DNA of 64,000 nucleotides from Bacteroidetes bacterium GWA2_32_17 (GTDB lineage Bacteria; Bacteroidota; Bacteroidia; Bacteroidales; GWA2-32-17): NCBI GenBank assembly GCA_001769035.1, contig MENF01000066.1, positions 1 to 64,000 of the forward strand, read 5' to 3'. Shown piece by piece: positions 44,185 to 54,093 of this stretch (position 1 is its first letter; each line of letters starts with the position of its first letter). The notes under the pieces were generated by a model. It saw only the letters and a program-made list of their open reading frames with translations, ran no database searches and was not told where the DNA came from. The position numbers and the translations under genes were made by a program.

Positions 44185-44330
44185 TAGTGTCTGTCCATAA
44201 AGTCAGTGTCTGATTTATAATGTTCGAGTTTGAGGCATACGAAGTTTTGAAAACCAAGGAGTTTACTGTAGTAAATGACTGTTTTCAAAACGAGTATAAC
44301 GAAAAAATCGGACATTATGGACAGACACTA
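44185..44330. mobile_element. 146-bp MITE-like element with 16-bp perfect terminal repeats
   Basis: TAGTGTCTGTCCATAA at 44185-44200 and its reverse complement at 44315-44330. Inside, GAAGTTTTGAAAAC pairs with GTTTTCAAAACGAG, so the whole element can fold into one long hairpin. It carries no gene. One end recurs alone at 34619-34634. It separates the genes at 43386 and 44348. Confidence 0.8.
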
Positions 44331-44347
44331 AATAAATATTTTTTTAC

Positions 44348-45373
44348 ATGAGAATTCATTGTGTTTTAGTAATGCTTTGTGTTTTTCTTTCTATAAAATC
44401 ATTTTCGCAATGTTGTGGAGGTGGAGGCGGCAGCCCTATTGCTGGTGGTGCATCGCAAGGTGTGCTGCTCGAAAAACAAATGGAGGTTAATTCCAATTTT
44501 CAGTATATTAATACAAATAAATTTTATTCGGGAAATAAACCGGATACTAATTTTTTAGATAATTATAACAGTAAGTACGTATATACACGTTTAGCTTATG
44601 GTTTATCAAAGAATTTAACTTTTTCATTAGAAACTGGCTATTGGCTCAATAAAACACAAATTGGCTTACATAAAGTTGATACAAATTCTTCAACCGGAAT
44701 TGGTGATTTAATTATTTTTCCAAGATACGATATTTTCAAAATCACTAAAAACTCAAAGCAAACAGAATTAACTGTTGGTTTGGGCTTTAAAATACCACTT
44801 GGCTCATATAATGATTCAAGCAAACATATCTTAATTCAAGAGCCTGTTCTTCCAAATGAGATTTATTATAGTACGAAAACACTTTCAGTTCAAACATCTT
44901 CAGGTGCTCATGATCTTATTTTTTACTTATTCTTTTATAGAGGAAATAACATAAAAAAATTAAACTTTTTTGCTAATGCAATTTATATTAAAAAAGGTTG
45001 GAATCCTATTGGCGAAAAAATTGGCGATTATGCCAGCGTAGGACTTTTTGCAAGTAAAACATTTTTAAAAAAATTGGGAATAACAATGCAATTAAAAGGC
45101 GAATGGGCTGATAAAATGCAGCTTAACAAAACTGTATATTTAAACTCATATCCAAATTATAATCCCGAAGCCACAGGATTTAGAAAAGTTTTTATTGTAC
45201 CGCAAGTAAGTTATACAGTTAAAAAATTAACATTTTATTTGTTGTCTGAAATTCCTTTATATCAAGAAATGATAAAAACACAAATTAGCTCACAATATCA
45301 AATGGCGTTTGGTATTTCGTATAGATTTTATCTTGCTGACCCTACAAAAAAATCGGAAAGCGAATCAAAATAA
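44348..45373 (+). CDS. Outer-membrane beta-barrel-like protein with CCGGGGG start
   Basis: A 341-residue protein with a signal peptide (to SFSQ) followed by CCGGGGGSPIAGGASQG. The rest alternates hydrophobic and polar residues as in a beta barrel (MEVNSNFQYINTN, LTFSLETGYWLN, LTVGLGFKIPLG, LTFYLLSEIPLYQ, YQMAFGISYRFYL). I have no firm family name. The Cys pair and its position near metal-handling genes suggest metal-related outer-membrane transport, which is inference. Confidence 0.7.
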   Translation: MRIHCVLVMLCVFLSIKSFSQCCGGGGGSPIAGGASQGVLLEKQMEVNSNFQYINTNKFYSGNKPDTNFLDNYNSKYVYTRLAYGLSKNLTFSLETGYWLNKTQIGLHKVDTNSSTGIGDLIIFPRYDIFKITKNSKQTELTVGLGFKIPLGSYNDSSKHILIQEPVLPNEIYYSTKTLSVQTSSGAHDLIFYLFFYRGNNIKKLNFFANAIYIKKGWNPIGEKIGDYASVGLFASKTFLKKLGITMQLKGEWADKMQLNKTVYLNSYPNYNPEATGFRKVFIVPQVSYTVKKLTFYLLSEIPLYQEMIKTQISSQYQMAFGISYRFYLADPTKKSESESK

Positions 45374-45382
45374 AATGAATAT

Positions 45383-46453
45383 TTAGTTTAATACAAATTT
45401 CCCGGAACCATAAAAATATTTGTCGCTTATAATTTTGTAGGAGTATATTCCATCAGGAAGTTCATTCCTTTTGATAGTATTATTATCTGAAGAAATATTT
45501 TTAATTATTAATATTTGTCTGCCTGTTACATCATAAATAAACATTGAGATATTTTTCTCGTTATTAATGCTTTCTATATTTATTTTAGCTTCATTATTAA
45601 ATGGATTAGGTACTATATTGAAATCATTTTTGTCGTTAAAAAGATTATTAATTCCTGCATCATTTCTTTTCATATAAGCAAAACGAGCTATTTGGTAATC
45701 GCTTCTTTTTTCTAATATGCCTTTATTTATTTGCATTACAGGAAATCCAAGCCCCTTTGTGTACCACTTATAGTAATAATTATCAGGCGTATAATTAATT
45801 AATTCTCCAATTCCATTTACATATAAACTATCCCATACAGTTTCTGTTGTATGAATTCTAACCACAGGATAAACATCAATTAAAGTATTTAATTCGCCCC
45901 ATGAATCAGCAATATTTGTATCAATAATATTAGTAACTAAAACTGAATCTGTTGATTTTTGAATTACTATTCTTGAACTGTCAATTTTTGTTTGCCCATA
46001 CTGTAAAATTGGAAATGTAGTGCGATAATTGTATAAATTATATGCATACGGGTAATTTGATGCATAATAAATCAACCCAGTTGAATCTTCAATATAATAA
46101 TCGCGATAACAAATCTCTTTAATAACGTGAGTAATCCAATCGTGTACCCAATAACAGTTCGATTTAAGTGCAATATCTGCTAATGGAAAAGTTTGAATTG
46201 AATCAGGAAAAATCCACCTGACCGAATCTAAAGAGGATGTTGGAGACCCACCCCAGAAATTTAACATACCAAAATCCCAGAAAACATTTGCTCCAGAATC
46301 GCCAGGGAAAAGCGTTAATCCTTGAATACTATCAACCCTGTAGCTAAGTTGAACATCGCCAGGTGCAGGTAAGTCGTTTTGATCTAAAATAATTTGGCAG
46401 TAAAGAGAAATGTTAAAAGTGAAAAATATCAATAATAATAAAATTATTTTCAT
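45383..46453 (-). CDS. Secreted protein with T9SS sorting domain, paralog of 52996-54078
   Basis: About 356 residues from the ATG at 46453, which gives a good signal peptide (MKIILLLLIFFTFNISLYCQ). The mature part begins ILDQNDLPAPGDVQLSYRVD, then GANVFWDFG. The same pattern (DTTDLPDIGTIQVSVKVDS, ENLIWDF) occurs in the protein at 52996. Later shared segments include ESVFDSIYING-like WDSLYVNGIG and YYKWYTKGLGFPV. No catalytic motif is recognised. The last 80 residues are a sorting domain (IVPNPFNNEAKINI, FIYDVTGRQIL, LPDGIYSYKI). It is divergent from a HYC_CC_PP gene. Confidence 0.8.
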   Translation of the reverse strand: MKIILLLLIFFTFNISLYCQIILDQNDLPAPGDVQLSYRVDSIQGLTLFPGDSGANVFWDFGMLNFWGGSPTSSLDSVRWIFPDSIQTFPLADIALKSNCYWVHDWITHVIKEICYRDYYIEDSTGLIYYASNYPYAYNLYNYRTTFPILQYGQTKIDSSRIVIQKSTDSVLVTNIIDTNIADSWGELNTLIDVYPVVRIHTTETVWDSLYVNGIGELINYTPDNYYYKWYTKGLGFPVMQINKGILEKRSDYQIARFAYMKRNDAGINNLFNDKNDFNIVPNPFNNEAKINIESINNEKNISMFIYDVTGRQILIIKNISSDNNTIKRNELPDGIYSYKIISDKYFYGSGKFVLN

Positions 46454-46541
46454 AAGGCATAAAGTTTTATTTAACAAAGACATTATAATTGTTAAAAAAG
46501 TTGCAAATAATTTAAAAATATTTAAAAAAATAAATTCTCAT

Positions 46542-46567
46542 GCAACCTTTTTCAAGAATTGTAGTCT
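46542..46567 (+). promoter_or_regulatory. ECF-sigma-like promoter 2
   Basis: GCAACC (AACC at 46544-46547), 16 bases, GTCT at 46564-46567. It is 72 bases before the TTG start of the HYC_CC_PP gene and resembles promoters 1 and 3 over the spacer as well (TTTTTC). Confidence 0.6.
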
Positions 46568-46638
46568 AATTAAAAAATAAAAGTATTTTATTTTGAAAGT
46601 GCATATTTTATTTATATATTTGTTTAATATTTGAAATA

Positions 46639-47004
46639 TTGAAAATAACATTAAACATATTAATTTCTGTTTTATTCCTTTTGTCAACATCTGGAATATT
46701 TATTTCTGAACATTACTGTGGAAATAATTTAGTTTCTGTTTCATTTTTTTCAAATGCAAAGAAATGTTGCGATGACAGTTGCCCATTCTGCAAAAATGTA
46801 AATCACACATATAAAGTAAAAACAAAAGTTGTTAAATCGAACAATATAAGTTTAGAAATTAATAATAATATTATTTCATTATTTAATTTGTCTTATATTG
46901 AACAATTGCTTTTATGTAATATCTATGTAAGCAATATTGTTAAAATTAATCCGCCTCCCGGCAAGTTTTCAACAACTGCTTATTTGTCTAAATTAAGACT
47001 ATGA
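46639..47004 (+). CDS. HYC_CC_PP family protein, copy 1
   Basis: A 121-residue exported protein. The family name comes from its motifs, all seen here: EHYCGNNL, KKCCDDSCPFCKN and INPPPGKF. It starts at TTG; aligning with copy 2 (54143, ATG, KILSSIL) supports this start. It has a signal-like N-terminus and then paired cysteines that could bind metal. In Bacteroidota these genes lie near copper and heavy-metal export genes, as here. Biochemical role unknown. Confidence 0.82.
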   Translation: MKITLNILISVLFLLSTSGIFISEHYCGNNLVSVSFFSNAKKCCDDSCPFCKNVNHTYKVKTKVVKSNNISLEINNNIISLFNLSYIEQLLLCNIYVSNIVKINPPPGKFSTTAYLSKLRL

Positions 47005-47102
47005 TTTATTGCTGTTGTAATTCTTACAACAGCTAAAATCTATTTTCCCATTTCTTAAACTATTGTCTAATTATTAATAATTTCAATTAAAAATAAATAA
47101 AA

Positions 47103-49229
47103 ATGAAAACTTTAAATAATATTTTTCAATTTAATAAAATAAAAAAAACTTTTTTATTTTCTCTGCTATTTGTTTTTTTGTTTGTAAATGGTTTTTCTCA
47201 AACTCATTTATGTTCAGAATATGAAGCAGATAAAAAAGCAGAATTAGAAAACCCCGATTTCTTAAAAGCCAAAACTGAACTTGATAATTTCACAAATCAA
47301 TATGAGCAAAGCAATCAAAAATCAGAAGTAATATATATTATTCCTGTTGTATTTCATGTTTTACACAATTATGGTTCAGAAAACATCTCAAAAGCACAAA
47401 TTTTAGATGCTGTTAGAATTATTAATGAGGACTTTAATAAATTAAATGCCGACACTTCTCAAATAATTCCAGAATTTCAGGGAATTGCTGCAAATTCTCA
47501 TATTGAATTTCGTTTGGCTCAAATTGACCCTTATGGAAATTGTACCGATGGTATTGTTCGAACTGTAACAAGCGAAACTAATAATGCAGGCGATGATACA
47601 AAACTACTCTCACCATCATGGAACAGAACAAAATATTTAAATATTTGGACAGCAGCAAACCTCGAATCTGGTGCTGCAGGTTATTCTTTTTACCCATCAA
47701 GTGTTTCTGGTGCATGGGGTGTAAGTATTGATGGAGTTATGATTCTTGATTCTTATGTTGGAAGTATTGGAACAGGTAATTATACTTATGCCCGTGCTTT
47801 ATCGCACGAAATTGGGCATTATCTGAATTTAGCACATACATGGGGAAATAGCAACACACCTGGTCTTCTATCAAATTGTAGTATTGATGACGGGGTAAGT
47901 GATACACCAAACACAATTGGACATACAAGTTGCAATTTATATTCTAATACTTGCGGTTTTCTCGACAATGTTCAAAACTATATGGATTATTCGTACTGCG
48001 ATAGAATGTTTACCGAAGGACAAAAAACAAGGATGAGAGCAGCTTTAAATAGCTCTGTTAGTGGCAGAAACAACCTTTGGACTGCTTCAAATTTAATAGC
48101 TACCGGTACAAATGATGGTTACATTGCTCAAGTTTGTGCTCCTATTCCTGATTTTATTTATTATAATTCATTCGGATGTAATAGTATGTCAGTTCAATAT
48201 ACTGATTTAACGTGGAATGTTGATTCCGGATATACTATTTTATGGTCATTCCCAGGTGGAACTCCATCTACATCAAATATTTCTAACCCTAATGTTTCGT
48301 ATTCAAATACAGGTGATTATGGTTCGACATTAACTGTTTCAAATATAAGTGGAAGTAATCAGATTACTAAATCTAACATAATTCATATTCAAGATCCTAC
48401 TACTGGCGAAGGCATTCCATGGGTCGAAAGTTTTGAAAATAGTTCTTTCCCAATCAATTTAACCGACTCGTCAAAAAATTGGTTAATATTAGGGAATAGC
48501 AATTTTAATTGGTCGCAAGTTAATGTTGCATACAATGGTTTATCATCTGTAAAAGTACCAAATGAAAACAATACTTTAAATCAAACTTCAGAGTTATATT
48601 CTCCAAATATTATTACATCGTCAAACAGCCATAATAATTTCTTTACTTTTAGGGTAGCTTATGCTCAAAAATTATCAACAGATGTTGACAAATTACAGGT
48701 TTATATTTCATCTAATTGTGGTTTAACTTGGTATCCACGATTCACAAAATCTGGTGCAGAACTCGCAACTAATGGAGGAACGCTTGTAAGCTCTTTTAGC
48801 CCTGATACTTCGCAATGGAGAAAAGAAACAATTAGTCTTGGCTTATATTCAAATAAACCTTATATTAGAGTAAAGTTTCTTGTTACTTCTGGCAATGGAA
48901 ATAGCATATATTTAGATGATATTAATTTAGACCAATTAACCAACATAGATAATTTGCCACTTTCTGTTTCAAATAATTTAAATATTTTTCCAAACCCTGT
49001 AAATAAGGAATCAATATTAGTTTTTGATTTAAGCAAGACATCTGAAGTTGAACTTTCACTTTCAAATGTTTTAGGACAAAAGTTAACTTTTTACAAAAAT
49101 AATTTTATTGCTGGTCCTTATGATTTGAATGTAAATGAACTTTTTAAAACAGATTTGCAACAAGGAATATATTTTCTTTCGGTTACCATTAATGGCATAT
49201 CGGAAACATTAAAACTGGTAAAGGAATAA
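47103..49229 (+). CDS. Secreted M43 family zinc metalloprotease with T9SS sorting domain
   Basis: A 708-residue protein with a signal peptide (to GFSQ). The M43 catalytic site HEIGHYLNLAH (HExxHxxxxxH, first His at about residue 235) is followed by the Met-turn YMDYSYCDRMF. Structural cysteines surround it, as in pappalysin-like proteases. A PKD-like domain follows at about 350-430 (ILWSFPGGTPSTSNISNPNV), then a jelly-roll-type domain with ENSSFPINLTDSSKNW, typical of Bacteroidota adhesion domains. Last is the sorting domain (IFPNPVNKESILVF, LQQGIYFLSV, LKLVKE). It should degrade proteins outside the cell. Confidence 0.93.
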   Translation: MKTLNNIFQFNKIKKTFLFSLLFVFLFVNGFSQTHLCSEYEADKKAELENPDFLKAKTELDNFTNQYEQSNQKSEVIYIIPVVFHVLHNYGSENISKAQILDAVRIINEDFNKLNADTSQIIPEFQGIAANSHIEFRLAQIDPYGNCTDGIVRTVTSETNNAGDDTKLLSPSWNRTKYLNIWTAANLESGAAGYSFYPSSVSGAWGVSIDGVMILDSYVGSIGTGNYTYARALSHEIGHYLNLAHTWGNSNTPGLLSNCSIDDGVSDTPNTIGHTSCNLYSNTCGFLDNVQNYMDYSYCDRMFTEGQKTRMRAALNSSVSGRNNLWTASNLIATGTNDGYIAQVCAPIPDFIYYNSFGCNSMSVQYTDLTWNVDSGYTILWSFPGGTPSTSNISNPNVSYSNTGDYGSTLTVSNISGSNQITKSNIIHIQDPTTGEGIPWVESFENSSFPINLTDSSKNWLILGNSNFNWSQVNVAYNGLSSVKVPNENNTLNQTSELYSPNIITSSNSHNNFFTFRVAYAQKLSTDVDKLQVYISSNCGLTWYPRFTKSGAELATNGGTLVSSFSPDTSQWRKETISLGLYSNKPYIRVKFLVTSGNGNSIYLDDINLDQLTNIDNLPLSVSNNLNIFPNPVNKESILVFDLSKTSEVELSLSNVLGQKLTFYKNNFIAGPYDLNVNELFKTDLQQGIYFLSVTINGISETLKLVKE

Positions 49230-49232
49230 TTA

Positions 49233-49345
49233 TATTTAAAAAAATATCGAACAAGGATTAATGAATAATTGTTACACAACCTGACAGGTTACGAAGTTCC
49301 TGTCAGGTTGTGTATTTAAGAAATATAAGTAATTATAATGAAACT
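49233..49345. repeat. Dispersed repeat with 15-bp hairpin, copy 2
   Basis: ACACAACCTGACAGG at 49274-49288 and CCTGTCAGGTTGTGT at 49299-49313 form a perfect stem with a ten-base loop. Flanks on both sides (AAAAAAATATCGAA, AATGAATAATTGTTACAC, AAATATAAGTAATTA) also match 9815-9925, where the whole element is inverted. It lies between two secreted protease genes and may act as a terminator of the first. Confidence 0.75.
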
Positions 49346-49404
49346 TAACTGAAATATAACAAATGAAATTCATCCTATAAAATAAATTTTAAATAAAAAT
49401 CATC

Positions 49405-52400
49405 ATGAAAAATTTAAGCTTTTTAATTATCACTTTCTTTATTGTAAGTGTGTCGTTTTCTCAAACTTATAACCCTAATTTTTTAGATGGGCGAATAATG
49501 TTTAAATTGAAAACTAATGTGCATACTAAAGAAATAGTAAAACGTACAGATTTAAACAGTTATAGCAAAGTTGAAAATCTGGCAAACTATCCCGAATTAG
49601 CTCTGGCATTGAAAGACTTTTCAATAACAAAATTCGAAAGACCAAGCTTTTATACGGGCAGAGCAGAATTAATGAAAATTTACCGGATTTGTTTTTCTGA
49701 TTTTTCAGATATAAAACAAATTATTAAAAAATTAAAACAGTTGAATTTTATCGAATTTGCCGAAAAAGAACCTATTTATAAAACAGATTTTATTCCTAAC
49801 GATACATATTATACAGGTACTTATAAATGGTATCATACTTTAGTTAATTCAGAGCAAGCTTGGGATATTAGTTTAGGAAGCAATTCAGTTAAAGTTGCTA
49901 TTGTTGATAATGCAGTTTTTGCTAGTCATTCTGATTTAACTACATTTAAACAATTCGATGTTGCCGATAACGATAACAATGCAACTCCTCCTATTGTGTA
50001 TTCTTCCGACCAGGGATGGTCGCATGGTACTCATACTTCAGGATTAGCAACTGCCGATTTAAACAATAGTTTAGGAATAGCTTCTTTAGGCGGCAATGTT
50101 GAATTAATTGCAGTAAAGGCAACTCCAAATAGCGCTTCTTCTGAAAGTATCTGGTACGGATACGATGGAATTCAATGGGCTTGCGAAAATGGTGCTAATG
50201 TTGTTAGTATGTCTTTTGGCGGAACAACACCAAGCACTTCTACTCAAACATTAATAAATTCATATCCCGAAGTAGTTTTTTTAGCATCTGCAGGTAACGA
50301 TGGAAATACAACACCTAATTATCCAGCTGCATACAATAATGTTATTGGTGTTGGCTCTGTTGATGGTAATGACAGCCGTTCAAGTTTCTCAAATTATAAT
50401 GGTTCAACACCATTTGTTGATATTGCTTCTCCAGGTGGGTTTACTAATGGAGGTTTAATGAGTACTGTTTATTCAAGTTCAGGAAATACCTATGGACTAA
50501 TGAGTGGAACGTCAATGTCATGTCCTTTTGCAGCAGGACTTGTTGGTTTAATGTTAAGTGTTAACCCAACTCTTACACCTACTCAAATCGAAAATTGTTT
50601 GATATCTTCCGGAGTAAACATTAACCAAAATGTTGGTCCAAGAATAGACGCTTATGCTGCAATGCAATGCGTTCAGGCAACTTTAACCGGCGACCCATTT
50701 GTAAATTTTTGGGGTGCTCCTGTATCAATTTACGAAGGACAAACTGTTACTTATTACGACAACTCAGCAGGTGGTGGAAATCCTATTACAAATTGGCAAT
50801 GGTTGTTCCCCGGAGGTACTCCTTCGTCTTATACCGGTCAAACTCCACCAGTTATAACATATTCCGTATCAGGAATTTATGATGTAACTATAACAGTTAC
50901 TAATTCTCAAAGTTCTCAAACACTCACACGAACTGGTTATATTAACGTTAGTATGCAACCTTATGGTGCATGGCTCGAAGAAGCATCGGGATTTGCAACT
51001 GCATCACGAGGAATTAATTTTCTTTCGGTAGTTGACCAAAATACAATTTGGGCTACAGCTTACGATGGTTCTGGTACAGCAGCAAATATTCAGGAATTTA
51101 CTAAAACTACTAATGGTGGAACTACTTGGACACCTGGAACTATTAATATTGGTAATACTGCTTTAGGAATATCAATGATTCATGCTTTTGATGCCAATAC
51201 TGCCTGGTTAGCTGCATACCCTAATGCTGCCGGACAAACAGGTGGAGTATGGAAAACTACCAACGGTGGTACTACATGGATTCGACAAAATACAGCATTA
51301 TATAATAATGCCAGTTCATTTACAAATGTTGTTTATTTTTGGGATGCTAATACTGGCTTTTGTATGGGTGATCCTATTAATGGCGAATATGAAGTTTATA
51401 CAACAACAAATGGTGGTACTACATGGACACCTATTTCGGCTGCAAATATACCAAATCCATTATCTGGCGAATATGGTTATACCCGGCAAATTGAAGTTGT
51501 TGGTAACGATGTTTGGTTTACTACTAACAAAGGCAGAATTTACCATTCTACTGATAAAGGTTTAACATTTCAGGTATTTCAAACACCAATTTCTGATTTT
51601 GGTTCTGTTGTAACACCATCTTTCACATCTTCAAACACTGGCATTTTTGTAGTCAGCGACAGTGTATATAAAACTGTTAATGGAGGTGCAACATGGAACC
51701 TGTTAAATACAACTGGTTCAGTATTCTCAACCGGATTATGCTATATTGTAGGCACTGATACTGTTTTTTCAACTGGTGCAGCTGCTGGAACTTCTGGTTC
51801 TTCATATAGCGTTGATGGTGGAATAAACTGGAATATTGTTGATAATGCCCAGCATACATCTGTTGAGTTTATTAACTCCTTAATTGGATGGTCGGGTTGG
51901 TTTAATTTAAATGCTAGTTCTCAAGGTATGTGGAAATGGTATAAAGTAAACACAAGTTTGTTTGTTGATTTCTCGGGCTCACCTGTTAATGCCTGTGTAG
52001 GTGATACTGTTAATTTTACTGATTTAACAACCGGCGGAACACCTATATCATGGCAATGGAGTTTTCCTGGCGGCACACCTTCAACATCTACATTGCAAAA
52101 CCCTTCAGTAGTTTATAGTGCAGTTGGTTCGTACAATGTTTCTTTAACTGTAGATGATGGTAATGGACCTGCTTCAAAACAAATTACAGGATATATAAAT
52201 GTTCTTACTACTCCAGCCCAGCCAGGACCTATTTTGGGTAATGCATTTCCATGCCAGGGAGCAAATATAACATATTCTGTAACAAATGTTCCTAATGTGT
52301 TTTATTCATGGACAGTACCAACTGGATGGACAGGAACAAGTACCACTAATTCGTTATTAGCAACAGTTGACTCAACTGCTGGTCAAGTAAAAGTTACAGC

Positions 52401-52932
52401 AGATAATGTTTGCGGAAGTAGTCCACAACGTACTAAATATATAACACCTACAAAATTACCCGTTGCCGGTTTTACTTATATTGATAATCAGGAAACAGTT
52501 AGTTTTACAAGTACATCTACCAATGCTACTTCATACAGTTGGAATTTTGGCGATTTATCTACCGGTAATACTGCTAATCCTACACATACTTATACTAATG
52601 TTGGAAACTTTTTAGTAACACTTATTGTAACTAATTCATGTGGTACCGATACAATTACACAAGTTATTAATATAACTATAATTGGAATTAATGAAGTAAT
52701 TATTAATAATATTAATATTTACCCTAATCCTGTTAAGGATATGTTATTTATTGATTTTAATAATTCTAATTTAATTAATTCTGAAATTAACATTACCGAT
52801 ATTCTTGGTAATATTGTTATTAATAATAAAATTGATAAACTAAATTATAGTATTGATTTATCAAAACTTAATAAAGGAATGTACTTTATTAATATTAATA
52901 ATGTAAATACATATAAATTTGTTAAGGAATAA
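49405..52932 (+). CDS. Secreted S8 subtilisin-like protease, multidomain, with T9SS sorting domain
   Basis: A 1175-residue protein with a signal peptide (to VSFSQ) and an inhibitor-type propeptide to about residue 130. The peptidase domain has the triad Asp168 (VAIVDNAV), His207 (WSHGTHTSG) and Ser370 (SGTSMSCPFAAGL), with Asn in ASAGNDGN as the oxyanion residue. The usual Asp-Ser/Thr-Gly is Asp-Asn-Ala here. Then come a PKD domain (WLFPGGTPSS), a YCF48-like propeller at about 525-850 (TTNGGTTWTPG repeated), a second PKD (WSFPGGTPST), an Ig-like domain, a third PKD (YSWNFGDLSTGNTANPTHTY) and a sorting domain (IYPNPVKDMLFIDF to TYKFVKE). Confidence 0.93.
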   Translation: MKNLSFLIITFFIVSVSFSQTYNPNFLDGRIMFKLKTNVHTKEIVKRTDLNSYSKVENLANYPELALALKDFSITKFERPSFYTGRAELMKIYRICFSDFSDIKQIIKKLKQLNFIEFAEKEPIYKTDFIPNDTYYTGTYKWYHTLVNSEQAWDISLGSNSVKVAIVDNAVFASHSDLTTFKQFDVADNDNNATPPIVYSSDQGWSHGTHTSGLATADLNNSLGIASLGGNVELIAVKATPNSASSESIWYGYDGIQWACENGANVVSMSFGGTTPSTSTQTLINSYPEVVFLASAGNDGNTTPNYPAAYNNVIGVGSVDGNDSRSSFSNYNGSTPFVDIASPGGFTNGGLMSTVYSSSGNTYGLMSGTSMSCPFAAGLVGLMLSVNPTLTPTQIENCLISSGVNINQNVGPRIDAYAAMQCVQATLTGDPFVNFWGAPVSIYEGQTVTYYDNSAGGGNPITNWQWLFPGGTPSSYTGQTPPVITYSVSGIYDVTITVTNSQSSQTLTRTGYINVSMQPYGAWLEEASGFATASRGINFLSVVDQNTIWATAYDGSGTAANIQEFTKTTNGGTTWTPGTINIGNTALGISMIHAFDANTAWLAAYPNAAGQTGGVWKTTNGGTTWIRQNTALYNNASSFTNVVYFWDANTGFCMGDPINGEYEVYTTTNGGTTWTPISAANIPNPLSGEYGYTRQIEVVGNDVWFTTNKGRIYHSTDKGLTFQVFQTPISDFGSVVTPSFTSSNTGIFVVSDSVYKTVNGGATWNLLNTTGSVFSTGLCYIVGTDTVFSTGAAAGTSGSSYSVDGGINWNIVDNAQHTSVEFINSLIGWSGWFNLNASSQGMWKWYKVNTSLFVDFSGSPVNACVGDTVNFTDLTTGGTPISWQWSFPGGTPSTSTLQNPSVVYSAVGSYNVSLTVDDGNGPASKQITGYINVLTTPAQPGPILGNAFPCQGANITYSVTNVPNVFYSWTVPTGWTGTSTTNSLLATVDSTAGQVKVTADNVCGSSPQRTKYITPTKLPVAGFTYIDNQETVSFTSTSTNATSYSWNFGDLSTGNTANPTHTYTNVGNFLVTLIVTNSCGTDTITQVINITIIGINEVIINNINIYPNPVKDMLFIDFNNSNLINSEINITDILGNIVINNKIDKLNYSIDLSKLNKGMYFININNVNTYKFVKE

Positions 52933-52952
52933 TAAATTTTAATATAATATTT

Positions 52953-52992
52953 AAACACATTCATCGTTTATTTTCGATGAATGTGTTTTTTT
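52953..52992 (+). terminator. Rho-independent terminator of the S8 protease gene
   Basis: AAACACATTCATCG pairs perfectly with CGATGAATGTGTTT across an eight-base loop and is followed by a T run ending at 52992. It lies 20 bases after the stop and runs into the apparent start of the next frame, which is one reason to place that start at 52996. Confidence 0.85.
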
Positions 52993-52995
52993 AAA

Positions 52996-54078
52996 ATGAA
53001 TAATTATCTAAAAATATTTTTAGCCATTTATTTGTTAATTCACAACTTTAAGTGTGATAGTCAAATTGTTATGGATACTACTGATTTGCCTGATATTGGA
53101 ACAATTCAAGTTTCTGTAAAAGTTGATAGTTTACAGGGAAGCACTTTAAATCCAGGAAATTCGGGTGAAAATTTAATTTGGGATTTTAGTAATTTATTAC
53201 CATGTTGCGGTACAGTTGAAACATCAACCGATACAATTAAGTGGCTAAATCCACAAACTACACCAAACGGTCAAAATTTTATTTCTTCAAATTTATCTGA
53301 TGCAATGAATTGTTATACTTACCATTCGCATGTTACACATAATGATGAATTAGTTTGTAATTACTTTTATTACATTAAAAATACCGACGGTTTATTTATA
53401 AATGGTATTGCCGAACAAGGAAATGTTGTTATTTATCAAAACTATAATTTTTTCCCATTAATATTATATGGCGATTCAACCGAAGATAATGCAAGAATAA
53501 CTAAAATTAACGACGACACATTATTCTCAACTTTTTTTTCGTACAAATCAATTGCCGATTCATGGGGTACAATAACCACACCAGCAGGACAATTTAATGC
53601 TATTCGTATTTTTACAACAGAATCTGTTTTCGATAGTATTTATATAAACGGTTCAGATTTTCAAACAAATGTTTCAAATAATAATTATTATTACAGATGG
53701 TATTCAAAAGGCATCAAATCTCCTGTTTTAGAAATTTATAAAGGGCTTTGGCACCTCAAAAAAACAAATCAGCAAAAAACAATTTACAGTATTGATAATA
53801 ATACAAGCATTAATTCTCAAATATTACAAAAAAACTTGTTTAAGATATACCCGAATCCTGTATTTAATACTTTAAATATTTCGATTATCAATCAAAAAAT
53901 TATAGATAATTACAATTTAATAATATATAATAATTTAGGATGCGAAGTACTAAAAATTAATAATATTTATAACAATCAGTCTATTGATTTAGAACAAGTT
54001 CTTGTAAAAGGTTTTTATTATTTTATTATCTTTAATGATGGTAAAATAATATTTTCTGATAAGTTGATTAAATTATAA
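52996..54078 (+). CDS. Secreted protein with T9SS sorting domain, paralog of 45383-46453
   Basis: About 360 residues from the ATG at 52996; the earlier ATG at 52981 lies in the terminator stem of the previous gene. Signal peptide to about NFKCDSQ. DTTDLPDIGTIQVSVKVDS, ENLIWDF, SVFDSIYINGS and YYRWYSKGIKSPVLEIYKG match its paralog. A sorting domain ends it (IYPNPVFNTLNISI, LVKGFYYFIIF). Function unknown. As with its paralog, a HYC_CC_PP gene is the next neighbour. Confidence 0.8.
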   Translation: MNNYLKIFLAIYLLIHNFKCDSQIVMDTTDLPDIGTIQVSVKVDSLQGSTLNPGNSGENLIWDFSNLLPCCGTVETSTDTIKWLNPQTTPNGQNFISSNLSDAMNCYTYHSHVTHNDELVCNYFYYIKNTDGLFINGIAEQGNVVIYQNYNFFPLILYGDSTEDNARITKINDDTLFSTFFSYKSIADSWGTITTPAGQFNAIRIFTTESVFDSIYINGSDFQTNVSNNNYYYRWYSKGIKSPVLEIYKGLWHLKKTNQQKTIYSIDNNTSINSQILQKNLFKIYPNPVFNTLNISIINQKIIDNYNLIIYNNLGCEVLKINNIYNNQSIDLEQVLVKGFYYFIIFNDGKIIFSDKLIKL

Positions 54079-54093
54079 TTTTTATTTAAACAT

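Noticed and set aside
46478-46504. Fourth ECF-type promoter, minus strand, before the gene at 45383-46453
   Set aside because: GCAACT and GTCT are present, but the spacing is one base longer and the -35 box has T in place of the last C. Kept only as a weak possibility.
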